Assembly: GCA_031551635.1 (NCBI GenBank)
Contig: JAVBNH010000021.1
Span: forward strand, 34,588 to 98,587
DNA length: 64,000 nt
Reading direction: 5' to 3'
Source of the DNA: JAVBNH01 sp031551635
Lineage (GTDB): Bacteria > Bacillota > Clostridia > Oscillospirales > Acutalibacteraceae
Both the position numbers and the translations under genes were made by a program. Below, in pieces: positions 49,298 through 58,484 of the stretch (position 1 is the stretch's first letter; each line of letters opens with the position of its first letter). The notes under the pieces are model-generated. The model did not search any database. It was not told the DNA's origin and saw nothing but the letters and a program-made list of their open reading frames with translations.

Positions 49298-50935
49298 ATG
49301 TTGCAAACAGCTAACTATAACTGTTATGAATATCTTGTTGAAAATACTAAAATTTTCACAGATATTTACACGGTTGAGTATTTCGGAAAGAAGCTGAGAA
49401 AAAGCGAATTCCTCTCTCAAATCGACAAAATGGCAGGCTACCTGAAAAACAACCTTGGTCTCAGGCGCGGCGATGTTTTTACGGTTTTTTTACCGACCAC
49501 AGTTCAAAGCTTTATCGCATTCTATTCTTTGTTGAAAATAGGCGTTATCGCGAATTTTGTTCACCCGCTCTCACCGCCGGAGGTTCTCACTCAGCTTATG
49601 AGTGAAGCCGGCTCAAAGGGGCTTTTTATTCTGGATTTGCTCGCTGAGAAATATGTCGATGCGATAAATTCCATGAATGTGACTTGTATTGTCTGCTCTG
49701 TTTCCGACTATAGTGCTCCTGTGAGAAAATGCGGCTTGACTGTACTTAAAACAGGTTTAAAAATTTTTAAATCACCTATTAAAAAGCGTGTTGATTTCTC
49801 GAGCGCGCTCAGGCAGGGCAAACCCTGCGCCGGTGAAGTCAATAACGGCGGCGACATTGCCGTTTACCTTAACGGCGGTGGGACTACAGGTAAGAGCAAG
49901 ACCATAAAGCTGACAAATAAAGCTATAAACGAGCTTGCTTATAAGGTTGGGCTGATAAGCAGCTCCGAGGAACCGGGCAAGGACTGCTCAACCCTTGTGC
50001 TGCCTTTGTTTCACGCCTTCGGGCTTTGTGTCGGGATGCATACTGTCGCCTGCAACGGTGTTAGAATTATTCCTATGATGAATTTTAACCCTAAGAGATT
50101 TAATGCTATTATGCACAGAAGGAAAATCATGTTTGCTGTCGGTATACCTGTCATGTATAAAAAGCTTATGCAGGAGAAAAATTTTGAGGGCAAGCATCTG
50201 AAAAACCTTCGCCTGATGTTTTGCGGCGGGGACGCGGTGAGCGAGACAGCACTTAACGAATTCAATTCTGTTCTCGAAAAATACGGCGCTCCCGGCAGGC
50301 TTATGCGCGGTTACGGTCTCACTGAGGTTGTAGCCGTGTGTTGCACAAATACCACTGAGAATTGCCGCGCGGATTCAATCGGCAAGCCGCTTGAGGGCAT
50401 CACCATGCAGATTTGGGACGAGGAGCGCAACGAGCTTCCCAATGGTATAATCGGCGAGATATGCATCTCCGGCTCAACAGTTATGGAAGGTTATTATACT
50501 CTTGACAAGCCCGCCGATGAGGGTGTTTATACAGACGAAAACGGTGTAAAGTGGATTCAGAGCGGAGACCTCGGATACAAGGACGATGACGGCTATATTT
50601 TCTTCTCAGGACGCAAAAAGAGGCTGATTATTATTTCAGGCTACAATGTTTTTCCGGGCGATGTTGAAAAGGTTGTTGAGGAGCTTGATTTTGTCAGAGA
50701 GGTATGCGCGGTTCAGGGCTATGTTGACGCAAAACCGATTGTAAGATTATTTATCTCTTTGACGGAAAAAAGAGATGAAAATGAGGTTAAAGCTAAAATC
50801 ACTCAGCTTTGCAGCGAAAAACTCTCGCAATTCTCTGTTCCGAAAGAGATAATCATCATGGACGAGCTGCCGAGAACGCGAATGAAGAAAATTGATTTTA
50901 TGACGCTTACCGAACAATTACCTAAAGCCAATTAG
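49298..50935 (+). CDS. Class I adenylate-forming enzyme (acyl-CoA synthetase-like) 1
   Basis: 545 aa ANL-superfamily protein, the normal length for a stand-alone acid:CoA ligase. P-loop GGGTTGKSKT (about 191-200), RGYGLTEV, SGDLGYKDDDGYIFFSGRKK hinge, and a C-terminal PRTRMKK with the catalytic Lys. YNCYEYLVENT at the N-terminus is unusual. Ribosome site AAGGAG. About 70% similar by eye to the next gene and separated by 288 bases with a second promoter. Substrate unknown; lies opposite the vor operon, which makes acyl-CoA, so a linked carboxylate/CoA function is possible. Confidence 0.88.
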   Translation: MLQTANYNCYEYLVENTKIFTDIYTVEYFGKKLRKSEFLSQIDKMAGYLKNNLGLRRGDVFTVFLPTTVQSFIAFYSLLKIGVIANFVHPLSPPEVLTQLMSEAGSKGLFILDLLAEKYVDAINSMNVTCIVCSVSDYSAPVRKCGLTVLKTGLKIFKSPIKKRVDFSSALRQGKPCAGEVNNGGDIAVYLNGGGTTGKSKTIKLTNKAINELAYKVGLISSSEEPGKDCSTLVLPLFHAFGLCVGMHTVACNGVRIIPMMNFNPKRFNAIMHRRKIMFAVGIPVMYKKLMQEKNFEGKHLKNLRLMFCGGDAVSETALNEFNSVLEKYGAPGRLMRGYGLTEVVAVCCTNTTENCRADSIGKPLEGITMQIWDEERNELPNGIIGEICISGSTVMEGYYTLDKPADEGVYTDENGVKWIQSGDLGYKDDDGYIFFSGRKKRLIIISGYNVFPGDVEKVVEELDFVREVCAVQGYVDAKPIVRLFISLTEKRDENEVKAKITQLCSEKLSQFSVPKEIIIMDELPRTRMKKIDFMTLTEQLPKAN

Positions 50936-50967
50936 GAGATAGGTGTTTAGGAGTTAGGCGTTAGGGT
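50932..50967. repeat. Heptameric tandem repeat (TTAGGAG-type) over the stop codon of enzyme 1
   Basis: Units TTAGGAG, ATAGGTG, TTAGGAG, TTAGGCG, TTAGGGT. The first unit contains the TAG stop (50933-50935) of the upstream gene. Confidence 0.75.
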
Positions 50968-51102
50968 TGTTATAAAAAGCATATTGGCAACAAAAAGATG
51001 TTATATGTTGCGCAAACCACATATGTCAGGCTTCTGTTGGGAAAAATGGGAGCCTGATTTTATGCGATTTTGTCAAAAATGTGAACTGTTTATAAATTTC
51101 TG

Positions 51103-51131
51103 TTGACATTGTTGCAGAAATTAGATATAAT
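51103..51131 (+). promoter_or_regulatory. Promoter of adenylate-forming gene 2
   Basis: Consensus TTGACA (51103-51108), 17 bases, consensus TATAAT (51126-51131). Confidence 0.8.
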
Positions 51132-51223
51132 TTTAACATAACTGATAAGCATGTTTTATTTTTATTTGACTTTGGTTTGTAAATCACTAAACTGAGAAAA
51201 ACATTGAGAAGGAGTGAAATTTA

Positions 51224-52861
51224 ATGGTCGAAACCGGGAGCTACAATTGTTACGAGTATTATGTGAAAAATTCCGCAGAGTACGGTGACTATACAGCGGT
51301 TGAGTATTTCGGAAAAACACTTAATAGAAGCCAGTTTATCAAAGAAATCGATTCACTCGCGGCATTTATGACGAAAGAAATCGGGCTGAAAGCGGGGGAT
51401 ATTTTCACCGTTTTTCTTCCCACGACCATTCAGAGCTTTGTCGCGCTTTACGCTTTGAATAAAATCGGCGTGATAATCAATTTCGTGCATCCCCTCTCGC
51501 CACCTGACGTTCTGAAGCAGACTATGATTGAGGCTAAGAGCAGGGGGATTTTTATTCTTGATGTTCTCTCTAAGAAATATTGCGAGGTCATTAATTCGTT
51601 GAATGTACCTTGTATAGTCTGCTCGGTTGCCGATTATGCAGCTCCGGTTCGAAAAATCGGATTGAAGGCTGTTAAATCAGCCTTGAAAATCATAAATCCG
51701 AGCGTCAAAATGCGGTATAATTATTCAAAAGCAATTAAAAAATATCCTCCCATGCCGGGTGTTTCCGGCAATTCGGAGGATATTGCGGTTTATCTCAACG
51801 GTGGCGGGACGACAGGCAAAAGCAAGACTATAAAGCTCACAAACAAGGCTATAAACGAGCTTGCTTTTAAGGTTGCGAAAATTGACAAGCCGCTTGAGCC
51901 GGGTATTGAGACCTCCGTTCTTGTGCTTCCGCTTTTCCATGCGTTCGGCATCTGTGTCGGGCTGCATCTCCTGACCTGCAACGGTGTGAGAATTATACCT
52001 ATGATGGACTTCAATCCGAAGCGTTTCAATGCGATAATGCACAAAAGACGCGTTGTTTTCATTGTAGGAATTCCGGTTATGTATAAAAAACTTATGCGTG
52101 AAAAGAATTTTGATGGCAAGCATCTTAAAAACCTGCGTCTCTTATTCTGCGGCGGCGACGATGTCAGCGAGGCATCGCTTGATGAGTTTAATGTGTATCT
52201 TGAAAAATGGGGTTCGGATGCCCGCCTTATGAGGGGCTATGGACTGACCGAAGTCGCATCTGTCTGCTGCACCAATACAAAGGATAATTTCAGGACAGAT
52301 TCCATAGGCGTTCCGCTTGAGGGGATTAAAATGGAGATTTGGGACGAGGACAAAAAACGAGTCCCAAATGGCACTGTCGGCGAGATTGTTATTTCCGGTT
52401 CGACAATAATGGAGGGCTATTTTACTCTTGACAAGCCTGCTGATGAGGGTGTTTATACCGATGAAAACGGCGTAAAATGGGTGCAAAGCGGAGACCTCGG
52501 TACAATGGATGACGACGGATACATATTTTTTGCCGGACGCAAAAAACGCCTGATTATCATCTCAGGCTATAATGTTTTCCCGGGTGATGTCGAGAGGGTG
52601 GTCGAGGAATTTGCCTTCATTCGCGAGGTTTGCGCGGTTCAGGGCTATCAGGAGGGCAAGCCGATTGTAAGGCTCTTTATTTCTCTCAAAGAGAAAAAAG
52701 ATGAGGCGGAAGTCAAACAGCTGATTACCGCCGCCTGCACAGAAAAGCTTTCGCATTTCTCAGTGCCGAAGGAGATTGTAATCATGCAGGAGCTGCCGAG
52801 AACCCACATGAAAAAAGTGGATTTCATGGCTCTGACTGAAAAACTTCCGCGTGCTAACTAA
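51224..52861 (+). CDS. Class I adenylate-forming enzyme (acyl-CoA synthetase-like) 2
   Basis: 545 aa, same length as the preceding paralogue, with the same GGGTTGKSKT P-loop, RGYGLTEV, SGDLGTMDDDGYIFFAGRKK and C-terminal PRTHMKK Lys. SD GAAGGAG. Main differences are in the 140-190 and 240-265 regions, likely part of the acyl pocket, so the two copies may use different acids. The stop codon TAA lies inside repeat copy 7. A tandem duplication with independent promoters. Confidence 0.88.
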   Translation: MVETGSYNCYEYYVKNSAEYGDYTAVEYFGKTLNRSQFIKEIDSLAAFMTKEIGLKAGDIFTVFLPTTIQSFVALYALNKIGVIINFVHPLSPPDVLKQTMIEAKSRGIFILDVLSKKYCEVINSLNVPCIVCSVADYAAPVRKIGLKAVKSALKIINPSVKMRYNYSKAIKKYPPMPGVSGNSEDIAVYLNGGGTTGKSKTIKLTNKAINELAFKVAKIDKPLEPGIETSVLVLPLFHAFGICVGLHLLTCNGVRIIPMMDFNPKRFNAIMHKRRVVFIVGIPVMYKKLMREKNFDGKHLKNLRLLFCGGDDVSEASLDEFNVYLEKWGSDARLMRGYGLTEVASVCCTNTKDNFRTDSIGVPLEGIKMEIWDEDKKRVPNGTVGEIVISGSTIMEGYFTLDKPADEGVYTDENGVKWVQSGDLGTMDDDGYIFFAGRKKRLIIISGYNVFPGDVERVVEEFAFIREVCAVQGYQEGKPIVRLFISLKEKKDEAEVKQLITAACTEKLSHFSVPKEIVIMQELPRTHMKKVDFMALTEKLPRAN

Positions 52862-52933
52862 CGTGGGCAGGGCTTGCCAAGCCCACAACCCAAGTCCTGT
52901 TTTTTATTGAGCTTTCAGCCCACTAAGGTACTA
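52858..52933 (+). repeat. 76-bp dispersed palindromic repeat, copy 7
   Basis: Full-length forward copy, CTAACGTGGG to AAGGTACTA, starting on the stop codon of the upstream gene and ending 10 bases before the convergent glycosidase stop. It also could serve as a bidirectional terminator hairpin. Confidence 0.92.
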
Positions 52934-52942
52934 ATATTAATG

Positions 52943-55153
52943 TTATATTATGTTGATTGAAACCGGCTCGAGAGTTATTTTCCTGCCGTTACTCAGTTCA
53001 ATAATAGCATCCTTTTGCAAATCATTATAAACAACAAGCTTCCCGGTTTTAAGTGCGGAAACGTACACACCGAGAGGCTTTTTTATCTTGAGCATTTCGA
53101 GGGTGAGCGAATTCATGCCCTCTGTTTGAGTTAGTATTTCGCAGGCGTAATTTATATATTCGTCAAGCGGCTCGCGCATTGTGTTGACCAGATGAACCCT
53201 GCCTTTTCCGGTTTCACCCGCCTGCCACTTCCTGAAAATACTGTTGTCTCCCTCAATTGTATACAGTCCCTGCCGTGCGTTTGAGCGAAGAACAGGGTAA
53301 ATTAAAGTGCCGCCGCCTTGAATCCATTCGTCAAGTTTTTCATATGCTTCCTTTTCGATATAATCGCATTCGTGCGACTTGCCGAGGTAGACGATTGCCT
53401 TATATCCACTTTTTTCAAGCGCGCCGTCAAGAATCATCTGCTCCGCGCAGAAATCATAATCGAGTCTGCGGCGAAGAGAAAATACCTGCGAGAAAAAGCC
53501 TGAGCCCTCGAGATAGCGGATTGACGCATCGGTCAGTTTAACCTGTGAATCAGGATAAATAACCGCGACATCAATAAGAGGTTCGGCACGCTGTTCGAGC
53601 AGCGGTGCGTATTTCAGCCACTGAATAGCGCTCTCATCACAGCCTTGAAAATTCCCGCCATAATAAAAAAGGTGAGCGCCGTTATTGACGATAATATTAA
53701 AGAGCCTGTTTATGACACTGCGAGCCGTGCCATAACCTGCCGGTTCGCTGCCGAAAGGAATTTTGTAAAACCTTGCAGAGCTTGAGAGCATTCGGGTTAT
53801 CGCGAAATTCAGCTCGTAGCTCTCGTCCTCGTTTGTCGCGCGGATACCTCCGTTCACGGGAATCATTCCCCGAGTCTGGTCGGTAAAATCGGTGCCGCAT
53901 TCAAGGAAGCCCCAGCCGCCGGAGGACTGATATATGTCCGGCTTTTTCAGCTCCTCGCGCGTCCACACAGCCCAGCGGTTGCACCAGTCGGTCATCGCGA
54001 ACATATACCAGTCGGCAAAGTCCTTGCGCTTTCTCTTGTTTTCGGTGGAGGAGGGGAGGAAGGTTCTTATTTCTCTGAAGTCGGAATAATTCTCACCCCA
54101 AGCCTCATTTAATGCCGCAAGGTTATTATATTTCTTACCGAGCCATGCGGCAAAATGGGTGTGAGCGTCGCGGTCATTCGCCCAGTAGCCGAGATGCATA
54201 TGCTCCTTTTGCCCCTTGTAGCCCCAGTTTCCGCTTGCGGGATACTGGCTTTCGCCGTAGTTGCCGCTGGGTCCGAGGCGCACGCCGAACACATGCGGAT
54301 TGTCGTTGTAATGCTTGCCGAGCTCGTGGAGATATTTGACGATAAAGGGTGTCTGCTGTTCATTAAAAACGGTGGGAATATTGTTCCCCTCGTCATGCTC
54401 AAGGCAACGGAAGCCGACAAAGCCATCAGTTTCTTCCCTGTACCATTCCGGCAGCGCATACGCTGAGCCGCCGATAATCAGCGGGAACCACTTCATTCCG
54501 AAGCGTGAGAATGAAGCTATAACGCTATCATAATAGCTCCAGTCGAAAACGCCTTTTTTGTCCTCCACAAGGTTCCAGCGCACATAGCTCTCAGCGCCGT
54601 TGAAGCCGATGGCGCGGGCATATGGTACCTCGTCCTCCATGCGCTCAAGCACATTCGCGAGCTCAGTGCGGGATGCGGCAAAGGAATGGTCACCGACTGT
54701 CGTGACAAGCTGCAGATTGTTCTTCAGCGTAAATTCGGGAATAATTTCATCCGGTTTCGCGCGAAGCGAGCGAGCTTTCTCGAATATTTCGGTGTTTTCG
54801 CCGCTGTAAATACATACGCTCTCAACCTTACTGAAGCCTGTTATACTCAAGCAGATTTCTTTCGGCAGTACGCTGTCTTTGAAGGAAAATACTGCCGCGC
54901 AGCTACGCTTTCTGTTTGTTTTGCAGGCGGTATATCCGGCGACTTTTAAAGGTGACACTCCGCAGAGCGAGAGATAAGCGAAGCCGTGAAAATCGTCATT
55001 GAAGCTCACCTCAGCTGTATAAAAATCGCTTTTCGGGAGGGTATTTTGCGCGGTAAACTGCAAAGTGATTCTTTTATAAAGAAAATCCTTGCCGCTCAGG
55101 GGAGCGGTTTTCTCGCTCAGTGGGTCGAGCGGTTTTTGCTGTAAAATTAGCAT
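52943..55153 (-). CDS. GH42/clan A-like glycoside hydrolase (beta-galactosidase-like)
   Basis: About 736 aa, no signal peptide, so cytoplasmic. An N-terminal beta domain (about 20-140) precedes a TIM barrel with FNGAESYVRWNLVEDKKGVF (substrate entry) and VRLGPSGNYGESQYP, where Glu is the likely acid/base; the second Glu could be in FGSEPAGYG. A trimerisation-like domain (VAVIYPDSQ, GGGTLIYPVLRSNARQG) follows, as in GH42. Start taken as ATG 55153, with GGAAGGA about twelve bases upstream; ATGs at 55165 and 55174 lie closer to or on it. Exact specificity unknown. Confidence 0.78.
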   Translation of the reverse strand: MLILQQKPLDPLSEKTAPLSGKDFLYKRITLQFTAQNTLPKSDFYTAEVSFNDDFHGFAYLSLCGVSPLKVAGYTACKTNRKRSCAAVFSFKDSVLPKEICLSITGFSKVESVCIYSGENTEIFEKARSLRAKPDEIIPEFTLKNNLQLVTTVGDHSFAASRTELANVLERMEDEVPYARAIGFNGAESYVRWNLVEDKKGVFDWSYYDSVIASFSRFGMKWFPLIIGGSAYALPEWYREETDGFVGFRCLEHDEGNNIPTVFNEQQTPFIVKYLHELGKHYNDNPHVFGVRLGPSGNYGESQYPASGNWGYKGQKEHMHLGYWANDRDAHTHFAAWLGKKYNNLAALNEAWGENYSDFREIRTFLPSSTENKRKRKDFADWYMFAMTDWCNRWAVWTREELKKPDIYQSSGGWGFLECGTDFTDQTRGMIPVNGGIRATNEDESYELNFAITRMLSSSARFYKIPFGSEPAGYGTARSVINRLFNIIVNNGAHLFYYGGNFQGCDESAIQWLKYAPLLEQRAEPLIDVAVIYPDSQVKLTDASIRYLEGSGFFSQVFSLRRRLDYDFCAEQMILDGALEKSGYKAIVYLGKSHECDYIEKEAYEKLDEWIQGGGTLIYPVLRSNARQGLYTIEGDNSIFRKWQAGETGKGRVHLVNTMREPLDEYINYACEILTQTEGMNSLTLEMLKIKKPLGVYVSALKTGKLVVYNDLQKDAIIELSNGRKITLEPVSINII

Positions 55154-55187
55154 AAATATAACCATTCCTTCCATTATTTAAATAAAA

Positions 55188-55225
55188 CAAAACAGTATCA
55201 CACATGAGTATATGATACTGTTTTA
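55188..55225 (-). terminator. Terminator of the sigma/anti-sigma operon
   Basis: AAAACAGTATCA and TGATACTGTTTT form a 12-bp stem around an 11-12 base loop, downstream of the anti-sigma gene. Confidence 0.8.
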
Positions 55226-55266
55226 TATTTAGAAAAGCAATAGTTTTCGTTGTTTTGGCTAAAAAA

Positions 55267-56388
55267 TTAAGAAGTTTCCTTCAAATCGTATCTGATGCCA
55301 TCTATAATCAGCGCGGCTGCTTTTTCGGGTGAAACAGTGCTGTGCAGAAAAAAGCTGATTTGAGATACAATTACAGGCTCCCCGAGAACTCCGCCTAAGC
55401 CGTCCTCTGAATTTTCCTGTGTAGAATATCCGGCCCTGCTGCCTTGAACTACAGTGCCGTCAGTCAGCTCGAGTGAGAAGCTTTCCGGTTGCTCATCTCT
55501 GCTTTGTGCGAGAATTGATTTTCCCTGAGTGAAAAGATATACCCCGATTGGTGTGATGTTGACATCGTGCTTTAATGATGCTATCTCAGTATTGAATTTT
55601 TTTCCTTTAAGAATTTCATTAAATTTGATGTTAAAAGCAAGCGGTTCGCTGTGAGCTTTATCTCCGACAATATATACCTTTTCCTCGCCGTAGTTATAAG
55701 AAAGCTCTCCGATTTCAATATTTACATTTTGCCCAAGGATACTCCTGCCCATTGCTGTTCCGGTCTTGTTCGCGTATTGAAATTCAGTACGATAATAAAT
55801 TTGAGCTCGTGCCGGATTTGAATAATCATCAACACGCTTTCCAGTGCTGCTTGAAGACATGCCGTTGTGCGCAAGATTTTTAACTATATCCCAGTTTAAA
55901 TAAAGATAAATTGAATTCTCATCTTCTCTATTAGAGGGGGTTTTTATAAGCGGTGAGCCGTCAATGGTCTCAATAGTGAAGAGCGCCGCTATAGAATAAT
56001 CGTCCGCGTATGCACTCTCAAAAGTAATTCGCACATTGCCGTATTGCTTTGTCTGCGCCAGCACCATCTCTGCTTGGTCTAGGATAGGTGAAGGTTGTGC
56101 GGTTTTATCGCTGTCATTTTCAATAAATAGCCCGAAGAAACGGCTCAGCCCCGGTTTTGAGTCCGCAAGATCCGCTACGAGGTTAGTCACAAGCTCAGTT
56201 TCGGAAGCCAATACCGAGAAGCTGACAAGGCAGACAAGGAAAACCGCGCAGGTGGTAACAAAGATTTTTTTGTATGATATGTGCCTTACGGGTGCTGTGT
56301 TTTCCGCCGAAGCCCTGTACAGGCGCTCAAGTGCGTCGTCGGAAACATTAAGTGAGCCGAAAAGTGTTTTGTATCTATTCATGTTCAT
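55267..56388 (-). CDS. Membrane anti-sigma factor-like protein (DUF4179-type)
   Basis: 373 aa. A short cytoplasmic N-terminus (LERLYRASAENTAPVRHI) that would bind the sigma factor, one TM segment (IFVTTCAVFLVCLVSFSVLA, about 43-62), and a large extracytoplasmic beta-rich domain with FESAYADDYSIAALFTIE typical of DUF4179 proteins. It overlaps the upstream ECF sigma gene by 14 bases, the usual sigma/anti-sigma layout. SD AAGGAGG nine bases before ATG 56388. The inducing signal is unknown. Confidence 0.85.
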   Translation of the reverse strand: MNMNRYKTLFGSLNVSDDALERLYRASAENTAPVRHISYKKIFVTTCAVFLVCLVSFSVLASETELVTNLVADLADSKPGLSRFFGLFIENDSDKTAQPSPILDQAEMVLAQTKQYGNVRITFESAYADDYSIAALFTIETIDGSPLIKTPSNREDENSIYLYLNWDIVKNLAHNGMSSSSTGKRVDDYSNPARAQIYYRTEFQYANKTGTAMGRSILGQNVNIEIGELSYNYGEEKVYIVGDKAHSEPLAFNIKFNEILKGKKFNTEIASLKHDVNITPIGVYLFTQGKSILAQSRDEQPESFSLELTDGTVVQGSRAGYSTQENSEDGLGGVLGEPVIVSQISFFLHSTVSPEKAAALIIDGIRYDLKETS

Positions 56389-56929
56389 AACAATAATCCT
56401 CCTTAATAAATTCTTTCAATTTTTTTCTTGCTCTGTGCAGCCGTACAAGAACATTTTTCTCGCTGATTTCCAATATCCGGGCAATCTCCCTGACGCTGTA
56501 ATCCTCATAATAAAACAGATGAAGCACTGCGCTGTATTTTTGCGAAAGCTTGCTGAGGGTTTCCAATAGCTCACTGTCTCTCGCGTCTTCATAGGTGTCA
56601 AATGTTCCTTCACTGGCTTCAAGCGGCTCGACTTTGCTCTGCCACGGTGAGCGATGATATGATTTGCAAGTGTTGACACAAACCCTTATAAGCCACGCCT
56701 TAGCATGCTCCTCGCTGTTAAATTCCGGCTGTGTTCGCAGGTATTTCAAAAAAACATCCTGAAAAGCGTCCTCTGCGTCATCACGGTTTTTTAGGCAGCT
56801 GTAGGCTACTCTGTATACAGTGTTCTTATATTTTTCCACAAGAACGCGAAATTCGTCATCCTGTGCCAAGAGCATCACCTGCTTTTTCTTAATTTGAAAC
56901 GTTTCTATATCTAAAACGCTTAATCGCAT
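56375..56929 (-). CDS. ECF-type RNA polymerase sigma factor
   Basis: 184 aa as the longest frame. Region 2 (YKNTVYRVAYSCLKNRDDAE-DAFQDVFLK) and region 4 (HLFYYEDYSVREIARILEIS, VLVRLHRARKKLKEF HTH) are clear. The ATG at 56929 has no good ribosome site; an in-frame ATG at 56875 (MLLAQDDEF) matches typical ECF N-termini and has AGGTG directly upstream. Coupled to the anti-sigma gene. Its target promoters could include itself, but no characteristic ECF motif is obvious. Confidence 0.92.
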   Translation of the reverse strand: MRLSVLDIETFQIKKKQVMLLAQDDEFRVLVEKYKNTVYRVAYSCLKNRDDAEDAFQDVFLKYLRTQPEFNSEEHAKAWLIRVCVNTCKSYHRSPWQSKVEPLEASEGTFDTYEDARDSELLETLSKLSQKYSAVLHLFYYEDYSVREIARILEISEKNVLVRLHRARKKLKEFIKEDYCYEHE

Positions 56930-57045
56930 AGAAATATTACACTTATCTTAAAAAATTAGTATTCTGTTGATATGACAATAGCTATTCGTTTTAAATTTCA
57001 TTTAATCTGTGTCATTTAACAAAGTATAATACAAATTTAAAAAAA

Positions 57046-57077
57046 GGGAAAGTATCAAATAATATTGATACTTTCCC
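57046..57077 (-). terminator. Terminator of P5
   Basis: GGGAAAGTATCAA-ATAATA-TTGATACTTTCCC: perfect 13-bp stem followed by TTTTTTT on the minus strand, 30 bases after the P5 stop. Confidence 0.92.
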
Positions 57078-57106
57078 TAATTAAATAATTAAGCAAGAAT
57101 AATTTG

Positions 57107-58288
57107 TTAATTTACTTTGAAAAGATTTTTGATGAAATCAATAATGCTCTTTAAGAAATTAATTAAGATTTGAACAATACCTTGACTTTCGGTTGTTGAT
57201 TCCGCAGTTGTTTGTTCTTCGGTTGTCGGCTCCTCGGTTGTCTGTTCTTCGGTTTCCGGTTCCTCAGTTGAAGGCTCCTCACCGTATAAATCGAACATCA
57301 GATTTGTGAGCATTTCCCAGTAATTTTCGACCAAATCAAGCCTGTTCTCAAAGAATAAATCCAAGTCACTTTCTAAAAAGCCGTAATTTACCAATGCTTT
57401 TTTTGCATCGTTAAAATATTTTTGGCTGTTTTGAATTTCGGAGTTCAATTCATTTAAACTCATTCCCGAACAATCCCAAAAATCAGGTTGCCCCATCTGA
57501 GGTTGCGGATTTATTCTTCCTGAGTTAAAGAAGTAATCATCAAAGCCTTTAATAATGTTGTTAACATCACCTGATTCAACAATATTTTTAGTCATCGCAG
57601 ATGAAAAATAATTAAAAGATCCTGTCAAGACACTTTTTGAGGTGACTGCGCCGTCAAAACCGTATGTTAATTTAACAGGAATATTACTGAGTGGCTGAGC
57701 AAAAGCAAAATAATTATTAGGATTTGTCCGTATGGCTTGAATATCTTTTCTGATAACAGTTATTGAAAAATCATAGCCATTCACCGGAATGTCCCTGCCG
57801 CTTCTGCCGTACCCGTCTTTATCATAGGTGTATTTGTTGCGGGGTGTTGAACCCGGATTAAAAGGACGAGTTAGGGTAAACATCCTAATAAGCTCCATAT
57901 AAGGACCAAAACGACCATCCGCATTAAGAGCCTCATAAATTCTAATCCACCAGGTTATGTTCCTGTCATCTGAGGGTGCATTCTTGTCACCAAAAACCGC
58001 AACAGATTGTAGCAGCTTAGCAAATGCATCTGCTGCATCAAATATAGTGCCGGTTGTGGTCAGGTCGGTTATAGTCAAATTGACTGTACCGTTTGCATTT
58101 TCATCAATAGTATAAGTAAATGATTTCAATTCGCTTTTTGGGATGGCGGATAATTTAGTGTGCAAATCGTTGGCTTGGGTAGAGGGGAGCGGAGCTGCTG
58201 CTTGGGCAGAAAAAGAAAAACCTAGGTTCCCTGCAATGAGTAGTATCGCCAGAAAAGTGCAAAGAATTTTTTTTCTTGAGGTTTTCAC
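57107..58288 (-). CDS. Secreted protein with Thr/Glu linker and amphipathic tail (P5)
   Basis: 393 aa. Signal peptide 1-31 (FLAILLIAGNLGFSFSAQA). The mature domain (about 32-335) contains a DENANGTVNLTITDLTTTG strand pair and NNIIKGFDDYFFNSGRINPQ, and matches no family I know. Residues about 336-370 are a repetitive Glu-Pro-Thr-Thr-Glu linker, and the protein ends with the helix VQILINFLKSIIDFIKNLFK, clearly of the P1-P4 tail type although the rest is unrelated. This links the tail to the export or surface role rather than to the Big_2 domain. Own promoter at 58372-58400. Confidence 0.85.
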   Translation of the reverse strand: MKTSRKKILCTFLAILLIAGNLGFSFSAQAAAPLPSTQANDLHTKLSAIPKSELKSFTYTIDENANGTVNLTITDLTTTGTIFDAADAFAKLLQSVAVFGDKNAPSDDRNITWWIRIYEALNADGRFGPYMELIRMFTLTRPFNPGSTPRNKYTYDKDGYGRSGRDIPVNGYDFSITVIRKDIQAIRTNPNNYFAFAQPLSNIPVKLTYGFDGAVTSKSVLTGSFNYFSSAMTKNIVESGDVNNIIKGFDDYFFNSGRINPQPQMGQPDFWDCSGMSLNELNSEIQNSQKYFNDAKKALVNYGFLESDLDLFFENRLDLVENYWEMLTNLMFDLYGEEPSTEEPETEEQTTEEPTTEEQTTAESTTESQGIVQILINFLKSIIDFIKNLFKVN

Positions 58289-58371
58289 TATGTATCTCTC
58301 CCTACTATTTTTTTATTTTCAACCTAATTATTGTTGAAAATATTTTTGACAGAGATTTTTCTGTCGAGTTC

Positions 58372-58400
58372 ATACTATACTTTTCTATTTGCATTGTCAA
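58372..58400 (-). promoter_or_regulatory. Promoter of P5
   Basis: Minus strand: TTGACA (58395-58400), 17 bases, TAGTAT (58372-58377). Confidence 0.75.
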
Positions 58401-58484
58401 GCAAAATATATAAAATAATCAGCCATATTAAAAATATTTAATTAATATTGATATCAATATGCAATGAAAATATTAAATTTATAA

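Noticed and set aside
57181..57290. Short direct repeats (TTCGGTTGT-type) near the P5 3-prime end
   Set aside because: They encode the Glu-Pro-Thr-Thr-Glu linker of P5; a protein-level repeat, not an array or mobile element.
10248..58288. LPXTG, SLH or dockerin anchors on the secreted proteins P1-P5
   Set aside because: None of these motifs is present; all five end in the amphipathic helix instead.
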